Assembly (NCBI RefSeq): GCF_027595985.1
Contig: NC_073313.1
Coordinates: 86,286,899 to 86,350,898 of the forward strand
Source: Sorex araneus
Lineage: Eukaryota > Chordata > Mammalia > Eulipotyphla > Soricidae
DNA length: 64,000 nt
Reading direction: 5' to 3'
Under the pieces are notes generated by a model that was given only the letters and a program-made list of their open reading frames with translations, had not been told where the DNA came from and made no database searches. Position 1 is the stretch's first letter. Every line of letters starts with the position of its first letter. A program made the position numbers and the translations under genes. Below are positions 52,001 through 62,490 of the stretch, piece after piece.

Positions 52001-52482
52001 GCCTCTCTCTGCTGAGCAAACCCAGGAGGAGCTTATCACTTGGGACCTGCAGCAAGGGTATTAACAAAATACCAAATACTTATCACCTGGTATCTGTCAG
52101 CAAAACACCAAGGAACATCAAGTAACAATACTTTTTGAAACCAAGTACAAAAATTTGGCATCTACCTCCAAGGTGAGCAAGCCAGCCCAGGAAAGGCCGA
52201 AACAGTCCAGAAGGGTCTCGCTCCCACTCTGCCTTGTCTCTGGGTGGACCCCATTGTTTCAGGACTGAGCCTCACTCAGAAATGAACTTGCTGAAAATTC
52301 AAGTGTGCAAGTTTTAGTGACAGAAATCTTGACCTGGGATAGGCTACCCGCCCTTACCTCCCAGTACTTTTGGGAGCTCTGGCAGTCGTGGAAATTCAAT
52401 TCACGTAACACCTTGAACACTGCTAGCTTATTGTCTATGCCAGGATCCTCCTCTAAAGAAGACTTATCTACAAACCTGGGAA
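37025..52482 (+). repeat. 12-unit higher-order block, copy B (15,458 bp)
   Basis: Tandem duplicate of the preceding block. Similarity continues to about 52,550, where ATGAGTGGC replaces ATGGGTGGC. I found five single-base differences from copy A: 23,568/39,026, 27,497/42,955, 28,364/43,822, 31,698/47,156 and 32,650/48,108. These differences show the block is not an exact assembly echo, and the low number implies a very recent duplication. Confidence 0.9.
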
Positions 52483-53306
52483 TAGACATACACCCAGAAG
52501 ATCTGACCTCTCTTGCAATCCTTTTGAAAATCCAGATCCCACTGTTTATGAGTGGCAGCTGCTTTCTGGAACAGGGCGCCACTAAGTCCCCATACACTGC
52601 AGTGACCTCGAAAGACACTCAGTCTAATGCCAAATCCCAGGCTCGGCGTATGCGGAAGGATCCACCACTTGACGCCGCAGTGTGAAGGAGCAGTGGTATT
52701 TAAAGAGATCGTGAAGAAAGGCAGTGTCTCCCGTCCTACCGGCCAGACGGTAGGGAGGAAGACCCTCAAGGGCCTTGAGAAGCATATGCAAAGCTGCAAA
52801 CCGTAAATGCTCATTTTCCATCACCGAGGGAAAGAGCTTCGCGCACTGGCAGGGATGAAGTCCCGTGTCATGACAAAACCAAAACTGCCCATTTAGAGGG
52901 CCTGGAGGGGACGCATTCGAAGAACCAAGGGAGAGGGAGAGGCTCCGCTGCGTTCTCAAGAGACTGGGGAAACTCAGGTGCACACGTGAGAGCTGCTCTA
53001 CTAGCGTTAGCAGCATCACGGCCTATCTGAACCATGTCCAAAAACGTGGAAAAGAGGCTGCCCAGCTGGAGAAGCTGACCCTGACGAGTCACCATTGCGG
53101 CAAGGTGTATTGGTCAAGGCTGGACTTGCATATCACCTGAGGTCAGAGCACGGGCCTATCTTCTTTCTAGACACAGGGCAGCCAGAGGGCTTAACGGACA
53201 TAAGCCTGCAGTCACCGAGTGGGGGCTTTCTGCCAAGGACGCTTTGAAGGCGTTCTGCCAAGACAGCAGAGTTTCACCCACAAGGGCTGGCCTCTCTCTG
53301 CTGAGC
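48153..53306 (+). repeat. 4-unit block, copy 1 (5,154 bp)
   Basis: Units 27-30. The order of diagnostic unit types matches units 31-34 at an offset of 5,154 bp: a unit with the 2-change pair near 48,827 or its relative, a GGTGGCTAG unit, the CCAGATTTTCTGACC unit, then a unit ending AATACTTATC. Divergence between the two blocks is greater than between the 15.46-kb blocks. For example GCTGTGGTATTTATAG at 48,826 is GCAGTGGTATTTAAAG in the later copy. Confidence 0.8.
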
Positions 53307-56300
53307 AAACCCAGGAGGAGCTTATCACTTGGGACCTGCAGCAAGGGTATTAACAAAATACCAAACACTTATCACCTGGTATCTGTCAGCAAAACACCAA
53401 GGAACATCAAGTAACAATACTTTTTGAAACCAAGTACAAAAATTTGGCATCTACCTCCAAGGTGAGCAAGCCAGCCCAGGAAAGGCCGAAACAGTCCAGA
53501 AGGGTCTCGCTCCCACTCTGCCTTGTCTCTGGGTGGACCCCATTGTTTCAGGACTGAGCCTCACTCAGAAATGAACTTGCTGAAAATTCAAGTGTGCAAG
53601 TTTTAGTGACAGAAATCTTGACCTGGGATAGGCTACCCGCCCTTACCTCCCAGTACTTTTGGGAGCTCTGGCAGTCGTGGAAATTCAATTCACGTAACAC
53701 CTTGAACACTGCTAGCTTATTGTCTATGCCAGGATCCTCCTCTAAAGAAGACTTATCTACAAACCTGGGAATAGACATACACCCAGAAGATCTGACCTCT
53801 CTTGCAATCCTTTTGAAAATCCAGATCCCACTGTTTATGGGTGGCAGCTGCTTTCTGGAACAGGACGCCACTAAGTCCCCATACACTGCAGTGACCTCGA
53901 AAGACACTCAGTCTAATGCCAAATCCCAGGCTCGGCGTATGCGGAAGGATCCACCACTTGACGCCGCAGTGTGAAGGAGCAGTGGTATTTAAAGAGATCG
54001 TGAAGAAAGGCAGTGTCTCCCGTCCTACCGGCCAGACGGTAGGGAGGAAGACCCTCAAGGGCCTTGAGAAGCATATGCAAAGCTGCAAAGCGTAAATGCT
54101 TATTTTCCATCACCGAGGGAAAGAGCTTCGCGCACTGGCAGGGATGAAGTCCCGTGTCATGACAAAACCAAAACTGCCCATTTAGAGGGCCTGGAGGGGA
54201 CGCATTCGAAGAACCGAGGGAGAGGGAGAGGCTCCGCAGCGTTCTCAAGAGACTGGGGAAACTCAGGTGCACACGTGAGAGCTGCTCTAGTAGCGTTAGC
54301 AGCATCACGGCCTATCTGAACCATGTCCAAAAACGTGGAAAAGAGGCTGCCCAGCTGGAGAAGCTGACCCTGACGAGTCACCATTGCGGCAAGGTGTATT
54401 GGTCAAGGCTGGACTTGCATATCACCTGAGGTCAGAGCACGGGCCTATCTTCTTTCTAGACACAGGCCAGCCAGAGGGCTTAACGGACATAAGCCTGCAG
54501 TCACCGAGTGGGGGCTTTCTGCCAAGAACGCTTTGAAGGCGTTCTGCCAACACAGCAGAGTTTCACCCACAAGGGCTGGCCTCTCTCTGCTGAGCAAACC
54601 CAGGAGGAGCTTATCACTTGGGACCTGCAGCAAGGGTATTAACAAAATACCAAACACTTATCACCTGGTATCTGTCAGCAAAACACCAAGGAACATCAAG
54701 TAACAATACTTTTTGAAACCAAGTACAAAAATTTGGCATCTACCTCCAAGGTGGCTAGCCAGCCCAGGAAAGGCCGAAACAGTCCAGAAGGGTCTCGCTC
54801 CCACTCTGCCTTGTCTCTGGGTGGACCCCATTGTTTCAAGACTGAGCCTCACTCAGAAATGAACTTGCTGAAAATTCAAGTGTGCAAGTTTTAGTGACAG
54901 AAATCTTGACCTGGGATAGGCTACCCGCCCATACCTCCCAGTACTTTTGGGAGCTCTGGCAGTCGTGGAAATTCAATTCACGTAACACCTTGAACACTGC
55001 TAGCTTATTGTCTATGCCAGGATCCTCCTCTAAAGAAGACTTATCTACAAACCTGGGAATAGACATACACCCAGAAGATCTGACCTCTCTTGGAATCCTT
55101 TTGAAAATCCAGATCCCACTGTTTATGGGTGGCAGCTGCTTTCAGGAACAGGACGCCACTAAGTCCCCATACACTGCAGTGACCTCGAAAGACACTCAGT
55201 CTAATGCCAAATCCCAGGCTCGGCGTATGCGGAAGGATCCACCACTTGACGCCGCAGTGTGAAGGAGCAGTGGTATTTAAAGAGATCGTGAAAAAAGGCA
55301 GTGTCTCCCGTCCTACCGGCCAGACGATAGGGAGGAAGACCCTCAAGGGCCTTGAGAAGCATATGCAAAGCTGCAAACCGTAAATGCTCATTTTCCATCA
55401 CCGAGGGAAAGAGCTTCGCGCACTGGCAGGGATGAAGTCCCGTGTCATGACAAAACCAAAACTGCCCATTTAGAGGGCCTGGAGGGGACGCATTCGAAGA
55501 ACCGAGGGAGAGGGAGAGGCTCCGCTGCGTTCTCAAGAGACTAGGGAAACTCAGGTGCACACGTGAGAGCTGCTCTACTAGCGTTAGCAGCATCACGGCC
55601 TATCTGAACCATGTCCAAAAACGTGGAAAAGAGGCTGCCCAGCTGGAGAAGCTGACCCTGACGAGTCACCATTGCGGCAAGGTGTATTGGTCAAGGCTGG
55701 ACTTGCATATCACCTGAGGTCAGAGCACGGGCCTATCTTCTTTCTAGACACAGGGCAGCCAGAGGGCTTAACGGACATAAGCCTGCAGTCACCGAGTGGG
55801 GGCTTTCTGCCAAGGACGCTTTGAAGGCGTTCTGCCAACACAGCAGAGTTTCACCCACAAGGGCTGGCCTCTCTCTGCTGAGCAAACCCAGGAGGAGCTT
55901 ATCACTTGGGACCTGCAGCAAGGGTATTAACAAAATACCAAACACTTATCACCTGGTATCTGTCAGCAAAACACCAAGGAACATCAAGTAACAATACTTT
56001 TTGAAACCAAGTACAAAAATTTGGCATCTACCTCCAAGGTGAGCAAGCCAGCCCAGGAAAGGCCGAAACAGTCCAGAAGGGTCTCGCTCCCACTCTGCCT
56101 TGTCTCTGGGTGGACCCCATTGTTTCAGGACTGAGCCTCACTCAGAAATGAACTTGCTGAAAATTCAAGTGTGCAAGTTTTAGTGACAGAAATCTTGACC
56201 TGGGATAGGCTACCCGCCCTTACCTCCCAGTACTTTTGGGAGCTCTGGCAGTCGTGGAAATTCAATTCACGTAACACCTTGAACACTGCTAGCTTATTGT

Positions 56301-58460
56301 CTATGCCAGGATCCTCCTCTAAAGAAGACTTATCTACAAACCTGAGAATAGACATACATCCAGATTTTCTGACCTCTCTTGCAATCCTTTTGAAAATCCA
56401 GATCCCACTGTTTATGGGTGGCAGCTGCTTTCTGGAACAGGGCGCCACTAAGTCCCCATACACTGCAGTGACCTCGAAAGACACTCAGTCTAATGCCAAA
56501 TCCCAGGCTCGGCGTATGCGGAAGGATCCACCACTTGACGCCGCAGAGTGAAGGAGCAGTGGTATTTAAAGAGATCGTGAAGAAAGGCAGTGTCTCCCGT
56601 CCTACCGGCCAGACGGTAGGGAGGAAGACCCTCAAGGGCCTTGAGAAGCATATGCAAAGCTGCAAAGCGTAAATGCTTATTTTCCATCACCGAGGGAAAG
56701 AGCTTCGCGCACTGGCAGGGAAGAAGTCCTGTGTCATGACAAAACCAAAACTGCCCATTTAGAGGGCTGGAGGGGACGCATTCAACGAACCGAGGGAGAG
56801 GGAGAGGCTCCGCTGCGTTCTCAAGAGACTGGGGAAACTCAGGTGCACACGTGAGAGCTGCTCTACTAGCGTTAGCAGCATCACGGCCTATCTGAACCAT
56901 GTCCAAAAACGTGGAAAAGAGGCTGCCCAGCTGGAGAAGCTGACCCTGACGAGTCACCATTGCGGCAAGGTGTATTGGTCAAGGCTGGACTTGCATATCA
57001 CCTGAGGTCAGAGCACGGACCTATCTTCTTTCTAGACACAGGGCAGCCAGAGGGCTTAACAAACATAAGCCTGCAGTCACCGAGTGGGGGCTTTCTGCCA
57101 AGAACGCTTTGAAGGCGTTCTGCCAACACAGCAGAGTTTCACCCACAAGGGCTGGCCTCTCTCTGCTGAGCAAACCCAGGAGGAGCTTATCACTTGGGAC
57201 CTGCAGCAAGGGTATTAACAAAATACCAAATACTTATCACCTGGTATCTGTCAGCAAAACACCAAGGAACATCAAGTAACAATACTTTTTGAAACCAAGT
57301 ACAAAAATTTGGCATCTACCTCCAAGGTGAGCAAGCCAGCCCAGGAAAGGCCGAAACAGTCCAGAAGGGTCTCGCTCCCACTCTGCCTTGTCTCTGGGTG
57401 GACCCCATTGTTTCAGGACTGAGCCTCACTCAGAAATGAACTTGCTGAAAATTCAAGTGTGCAAGTTTTAGTGACAGAAATCTTGACCTGGGATAGGCTA
57501 CCCGCCCTTACCTCCCAGTACTTTTGGGAGCTCTGGCAGTCGTGGAAATTCAATTCACGTAACACCTTGAACACTGCTAGCTTATTGTCTATGCCAGGAT
57601 CCTCCTCTAAAGAAGACTTATCTACAAACCTGGGAATAGACATACACCCAGAAGATCTGACCTCTCTTGCAATCCTTTTGAAAATCCAGATCCCACTGTT
57701 TATGGGTGGCAGCTGCATTCTGGAACAGGGCGCCACTAAGTCCCCATACACTGCAGTGACCTCGAAAGACACTCAGTCTAATGCCAAATCCCAGGCTCGG
57801 CGTATGCGGAAGGATCCACCACTTGATGCCGCAGAGTGAAGGAGCAGTGGTATTTAAAGAGATCGTGAAGAAAGGCAGTGTCTCCCGTCCTACCGGCCAG
57901 ACGGTAGGGAGGAAGACCCTCAAGGGCCTTGAGAAGCATATGCAAAGCTGCAAACCGTAAATGCTCATTTTCCATCACCGAGGGAAAGAGCTTCGCGCAC
58001 TGGCAGGGATGAAGTCCCGTGTCATGACAAAACCAAAACTGCCCATTTAGAGGGCCTGGAGGGGACGCATTCGAAGAACCAAGGGAGAGGGAGAGGCTCC
58101 GCTGCGTTCTCAAGAGACTGGGGAAACTCAGGTGCACACGTGAGAGCTGCTCTACTAGCGTTAGCAGCATCACGGCCTATCTGAACCATGTCCAAAAACG
58201 TGGAAAAGAGGCTGCCCAGCTGGAGAAGCTGACCCTGACGAGTCACCATTGCGGCAAGGTGTATTGGTCAAGGCTGGACTTGCATATCACCTGAGGTCAG
58301 AGCACGGGCCTATCTTCTTTCTAGACACAGGGCAGCCAGAGGGCTTAACAAACATAAGCCTGCAGTCACCGAGTGGGGGCTTTCTGCCAAGAACGCTTTG
58401 AAGGCGTTCTGCCAACACAGCAGAGTTTCACCCACAAGGGCTGGCCTCTCTCTGCTGAGC
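53307..58460 (+). repeat. 4-unit block, copy 2 (5,154 bp)
   Basis: Units 31-34, paralogous to units 27-30. The following unit 35 is nearly identical to unit 34: both have the GCTGCATTCTGG and AACAAACATAAG-type variants nearby. This indicates a further single-unit duplication at the right side of the array. Confidence 0.78.
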
Positions 58461-59749
58461 AAACCCTGGAGGAGCTTATCACTTGGGACCTGCAGCAAGG
58501 GTATTAACAAAATACCAAACACTTATCACCTGGTATCTGTCAGCAAAACACCAAGGAACATCAAGTAACAATACTTTTTGAAACCAAGTACAAAAATTTG
58601 GCATCTACCTCCAAGGTGAGCAAGCCAGCCCAGGAAAGGCCGAAACAGTCCAGAAGGGTCTCGCTCCCACTCTGCCTTGTCTCTGGGTGGACCCCATTGT
58701 TTCAGGACTGAGCCTCACTCAGAAATGAACTTGCTGAAAATTCAAGTGTGCAAGTTTTAGTGACAGAAATCTTGACCTGGGATAGGCTACCCGCCCTTAC
58801 CTCCCAGTACTTTTGGGAGCTCTGGCAGTCGTGGAAATTCAATTCACGTAACACCTTGAACACTGCTAGCTTATTGTCTATGCCAGGATCCTCCTCTAAA
58901 GAAGACTTATCTACAAACCTGGGAATAGACATACACCCAGAAGATCTGACCTCTCTTGCAATCCTTTTGAAAATCCAGATCCCACTGTTTATGGGTGGCA
59001 GCTGCATTCTGGAACAGGGCGCCACTAAGTCCCCATACACTGCAGTGACCTCGAAAGACACTCAGTCTAATGCCAAATCCCAGGCTCGGCGTATGCGGAA
59101 GGATCCACCACTTGACGCCGCAGAGTGAAGGAGCAGTGGTATTTAAAGAGATCGTGAAGAAAGGCAGTGTCTCCCGTCCTACCGGCCAGACGGTAGGGAG
59201 GAAGACCCTCAAGGGCCTTGAGAAGCATATGCAAAGCTGCAAACCGTAAATGCTCATTTTCCATCACCGAGGGAAAGAGCTTCGCGCACTGGCAGGGATG
59301 AAGTCCCGTGTCATGACAAAACCAAAACTGCCCATTTAGAGGGCCTGGAGGGGACGCATTCGAAGAACCAAGGGAGAGGGAGAGGCTCCGCTGCGTTCTC
59401 AAGAGACTGGGGAAACTCAGGTGCACACGTGAGAGCTGCTCTACTAGCGTTAGCAGCATCACGGCCTATCTGAACCATGTCCAAAAACGTGGAAAAGAGG
59501 CTGCCCAGCTGGAGAAGCTGACCCTGACGAGTCACCATTGCGGCAAGGTGTATTGGTCAAGGCTGGACTTGCATATCACCTGAGGTCAGAGCACGGGCCT
59601 ATCTTCTTTCTAGACACAGGGCAGCCAGAGGGCTTAACGGACATAAGCCTGCAGTCACCGAGTGGGGGCTTTCTGCCAAGGACGCTTTGAAGGCGTTCTG
59701 CCAAGACAGCAGAGTTTCACCCACAAGGGCTGGCCTCTCTCTGCTGAGC

Positions 59750-61014
59750 AAACCCAGGAGGAGCTTATCACTTGGGACCTGCAGCAAGGGTATTAACAAA
59801 ATACCAAACACTTATCACCTGGTATCTGTCAGCAAAACACCAAGGAACATCAAGTAACAATACTTTTTGAAACCAAGTACAAAAATTTGGCATCTACCTC
59901 CAAGGTGAGCAAGCCAGCCCAGGAAAGGCCGAAACAGTCCAGAAGGGTCTCGCTCCCACTCTGCCTTGTCTCTGGGTGGACCCCATTGTTTCAGGACTGA
60001 GCCTCACTCAGAAATGAACTTGCTGAAAATTCAAGTGTGCAAGTTTTAGTGACAGAAATCTTGACCTGGGATAGGCTACCCGCCCTTACCTCCCAGTACT
60101 TTTGGGAGCTCTGGCAGTCGTGGAAATTCAATTCACGTAACACCTTGAACACTGCTAGCTTATTGTCTATGCCAGGATCCTCCTCTAAAGAAGACTTATC
60201 TACAAACCTGGGAATCGACATACACCCAGAAGATCTGACCTCTCTTGCAATCCTTTTGAAAATCCAGATCCCACTGTTTATGGGTGGCAGCTGCTTTCTG
60301 GAACAGGGCGCCACTAAGTCCCCATACACTGCAGTGACCTCGAAAGACACTCAGTCTAATGCCAAATCCCAGGCTCGGCGTATGCGGAAGGATCCACCAC
60401 TTGACGCCGCAGAGTGAAGGAGCAGTGGTATTTAAAGAGATCGTGAAGAAAGGCAGTGTCTCCCGTCCTACCGGCCAGACGGTAGGGAGGAAGACCCTCA
60501 AGGGCCTTGAGAAGCATATGCAAAGCTGCAAACCGTAAATGCTTATTTTCCATCACCGAGGGAAAGAGCTTCGCGCACTGGCAGGGAAGAAGTCCCGTGT
60601 CATGACAAAACCAAAACTGCCTATTTAGAGGGCTGGAGGGGACGCATCCAAAGAACCGAGGGAGAGGGAGAGGCTCCGCAGCGTTCTCAAGAGACTGGGG
60701 AAACTCAGGTGCACACGTGAGAGCTGCTCTAGTAGCGTTAGCAGCATCACGGCCTATCTGAACCATGTCCAAAAATGTGGAAAAGAGGCTGCCCAGCTGG
60801 AGAAGCTGACCCTGACGGGTCACCATTGTGGCAAGGTGTATTGGTCAAGGCTGGACTTGCATATCACCTGAGGTCAGAGCACGGGCCTGTCTTCTTTCTA
60901 GACACAGGGCAGCCAGAGGGCTTAACGGACAGAAGCCTGCAGTTTCCGAGTGGGGGCCAGGTTTTAAGGCATTCTGTCAAGTTAGCTCAGTTTCGTCCAC
61001 AAGAGCTGGCCTCT
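59750..61014 (+). repeat. Terminal unit 36, divergent at its right edge
   Basis: The unit follows the array consensus until about 60,950. There CGAGTGGGGGCCAGGTTTTA replaces the array version CGAGTGGGGGCTTTCTGCCA. The last ~65 bp are closer to the ZNF512 reading than the array units are. The expected junction to AAACCC does not occur, and the ZNF512 retrocopy simply continues. This is the right-hand ancestral edge. Confidence 0.85.
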
Positions 61015-61238
61015 GCTGTGCTGGACAAGAACTGTCCTAATAGGAATCTGCTCTGGGATCTTGTATCTGATAATCGAAAGTTAAAATAGGCACATCTTGG
61101 ACTATCCACCTTCAGTGAAGAAGCGATTGACAAGTAAAAGTTAGAGATCAAGAAGTGCCATCACATTCACTGTCCCAAACAGGGTTGTGAGGTTGTCTAT
61201 AGTAGCATGCCTGGCCTTAAAGCTCATCTGGGCTCTTC
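60345..61238 (+). pseudogene. ZNF512: ZNF512 processed pseudogene, 3' portion
   Basis: It begins inside unit 36 with the KSQARRM motif and repeats the ZNF512 features of the unit: EQWYL, the cysteine-less [12 protein letters not shown] finger region, [18 protein letters not shown], a CHHCGK-like finger and [13 protein letters not shown]. Only here does it continue past the unit junction into RPQELASA, DKNCPNRN, WDLVSDNRKLK and, after a stop and frame changes, a further finger region [22 protein letters not shown] at about 61,160-61,238. These follow ZNF512 order without introns, which marks a retrocopy. Disablements include a TAG after the DNRKLK motif and missing codons after it. The copy ends abruptly at about 61,238 beside a SINE fragment, so the ZNF512 C-terminus and 3'UTR are absent. 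Confidence 0.87.
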
Positions 61239-61254
61239 AACCCCATCGGCTCCA

Positions 61255-61348
61255 CTGCGCCCGCCAGGAGCAATTCCTTACTACAGAGCCAGTAGTAACT
61301 CCTGAGCACTGCCAGGGGTAGCCCCAAAACAAAACCAAACAACAAAAA
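61255..61348 (+). mobile_element. 5'-truncated type 1 SINE abutting the pseudogene end
   Basis: Only the SINE body is present: GCGCCCGCCAGGAGCAATTCC, AGAGCCAGTAGTAACTCCTGAGC, ACTGCCAGGGGTAGCCCC, then a CAAAACAAAACC-type tail. It directly follows the break in the ZNF512 retrocopy. The insertion or an associated deletion may have removed the retrocopy's 3' end. Confidence 0.7.
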
Positions 61349-61349
61349 G

Positions 61350-61560
61350 CAGAGAGTGAATACACTGGCTCTCACTGGATACATTTGGGAAAGGGACAAA
61401 ATAGGTGATGGGGCCCAAGAATAAAATTTCGCGTTCACTGTAGGGTGTAGATTCCCCCCAATTATCCTGACCATCGTACCCAAAGCATGTAATAGACTGT
61501 GTGAGATACCCCTCACAATTCCAGTGATGTTCTTTTAGACTTAGAACTAATAAAACTTCC
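61350..61560 (+). repeat. Unclassified ~200-bp repeat, copy 1
   Basis: It contains GGGACAAAATAGGTGATGGGG, GTTCACTGTAGGGTGTAGAT, CCCCCCAATTATCCTGACCATC, GTACCCAAAGCATGTAATAGA and TTAGAACTAATAA. The same motifs occur in order at 61,990-62,215. The family is unknown. Confidence 0.6.
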
Positions 61561-61984
61561 TTGGAACCATGCAACTCCCTAAAGAGACAACTGCCTCCCT
61601 GACAGAGTTCCTAGTCCCGGATACACTACTGTTCTCACTGAGACACTAAGCCTTTGGAGGTTATGACTCTGCTCTATGACAAACACTCTGCTAATTCTGA
61701 AGGTTCTATTCAGTGTAGCAAGCTCCGAATACTCATTCACGGAGGCTTCTTGGTTTCAAGGTGCTTCAAGAACCTACCTTTTGCCATTTTCCACTTTGTT
61801 TTGTGCCCACACACCTTTCCATGACACAACTGGCTTGTGTCTTGCTTCCTGTTTCCAAACCTCATTCAACGCTGGCAAGGAACTGCTCTTTTGGAAAACT
61901 CAATCTCTTAGGAATTACATCAGGGATTTGTTCTTTACCCTTCTGAGTCTTAAAAAATTAAAATAGGAGAGGTAGAGAGCTGGT
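61561..61984. other. Intergenic DNA, no gene seen
   Basis: No recognised coding or repeat signature. Open frames of 61-96 codons here lack known domains. Confidence 0.5.
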
Positions 61985-62215
61985 ACAGCATGTAGGGCTG
62001 GATAAATTGGGGCGGTGGAACAAAATAAGTGATGGGGACAAGGAATATAATTTCCTTATGTGAGGACACTAGGAAGTGGAAGAAAAGTTTGTGTTCACCA
62101 AGGGGTGGCAGAGTCCCCCCAATTGTCCTGATCATCCTACCCAAAAAATTTAACAGATTGCATGAGATCCATACCAATTTCAGTGTTGCTCATTGGAGCC
62201 TTAGGACTAATAACT
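61985..62215 (+). repeat. Unclassified ~200-bp repeat, copy 2
   Basis: GGAACAAAATAAGTGATGGGG, GTGTTCACCAAGGGGTGGCAG, CCCCCCAATTGTCCTGATCATC, CTACCCAAAAAATTTAACAGA and TTAGGACTAATAA match copy 1 in order. Copy 2 has about 35 extra bases around 62,053-62,088. Confidence 0.6.
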
Positions 62216-62319
62216 TGCCCTGCACACAGCTCACCCAGGTTCGATCCCTGAGCTTAGAATCTAGAGTAAGCACTGAGCACTGGCGGTGTACCTCTCCCTA
62301 TAACCCCCCCCCCAAAAAT
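62216..62319 (+). mobile_element. Type 1 SINE fragment
   Basis: CTTGCCCTGCACACAGCTCA, box B GGTTCGATCCC and a shortened body, GAGTAAGCACTGAGCACTGG, ending in a C-rich then A-rich stretch. It has an internal deletion relative to the full SINE. Confidence 0.7.
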
Positions 62320-62329
62320 TAACATGAAC

Positions 62330-62490
62330 CAAGAACAGATTGCTTCTTTCCAGAGAGGATCGATTTGGGATAAGCATAATGAGGGGCAGAGCTCAAGTGA
62401 TACGCTTTCCTATCAGAGGACACCAGGGAAGAACACCCTGTGTTCAAGGGGTGCCACAATTCTAGTCAGCCCAAAGTATTCAACAGATTT
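62330..62490 (+). repeat. Unclassified ~200-bp repeat, copy 3 (partial)
   Basis: TGTGTTCAAGGGGTGCCACA, ATTCTAGTCAGCCCAAAG and TATTCAACAGATT match the second half of copies 1 and 2 at lower identity. The first half is only weakly similar. Confidence 0.45.

Larger units (their letters stand above)
14662..61014 (+). repeat. ZNF512-derived macrosatellite, 36 units of 1,288-1,289 bp
   Basis: Head-to-tail units start, by my junction choice AAACCC, at 14662, 15950, 17238, 18526, 19814, 21102, 22390, 23678, 24967, 26254, 27542, 28831, 30118, 31407, 32695, 33984, 35272, 36560, 37848, 39136, 40425, 41712, 43000, 44289, 45576, 46865, 48153, 49442, 50730, 52018, 53307, 54596, 55884, 57172, 58461 and 59750. 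Each unit has a first half of unknown origin (about 585 bp) and then about 700 bp of ZNF512 pseudogene, from the KSQARRM motif to just short of the QELASA motif. Identity between units is very high by eye, apart from recurring diagnostic variants. Two BamHI sites per unit (e.g. 15,088 and 15,302) should give 0.21- and 1.07-kb ladder fragments. I counted about 34 CpGs in one unit. All units are one orientation, and no transposon interrupts the array. Repeated ORFs on both strands (126, 156, 119, 111 codons) result from the repetition and are not evidence of genes. Confidence 0.97.

Noticed and set aside
37025-52482. Exact assembly duplication of the preceding block
   Set aside because: At least five base differences between the blocks argue against a simple exact echo. 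A join of two haplotypes remains possible and is noted with the finding.
13986-60826. Repeated ~156-codon minus-strand open frames in many units
   Set aside because: They run antisense to the ZNF512 pseudogene, are split into 131- and 75-codon pieces by a 1-bp indel in about half of the units, and show no known domain. They are shadows multiplied by the repeat.
14662-61014. Centromeric satellite with CENP-B boxes
   Set aside because: I saw no CENP-B-box-like motif in the unit. The unit is long, and the flanks are ordinary SINE/L1 DNA with pseudogenes. A pericentromeric position cannot be excluded from this window alone.
14662-61014. CRISPR array or prokaryotic repeat system
   Set aside because: The repeats are 1.29 kb with no short-repeat/spacer pattern, and the surroundings are clearly mammalian.
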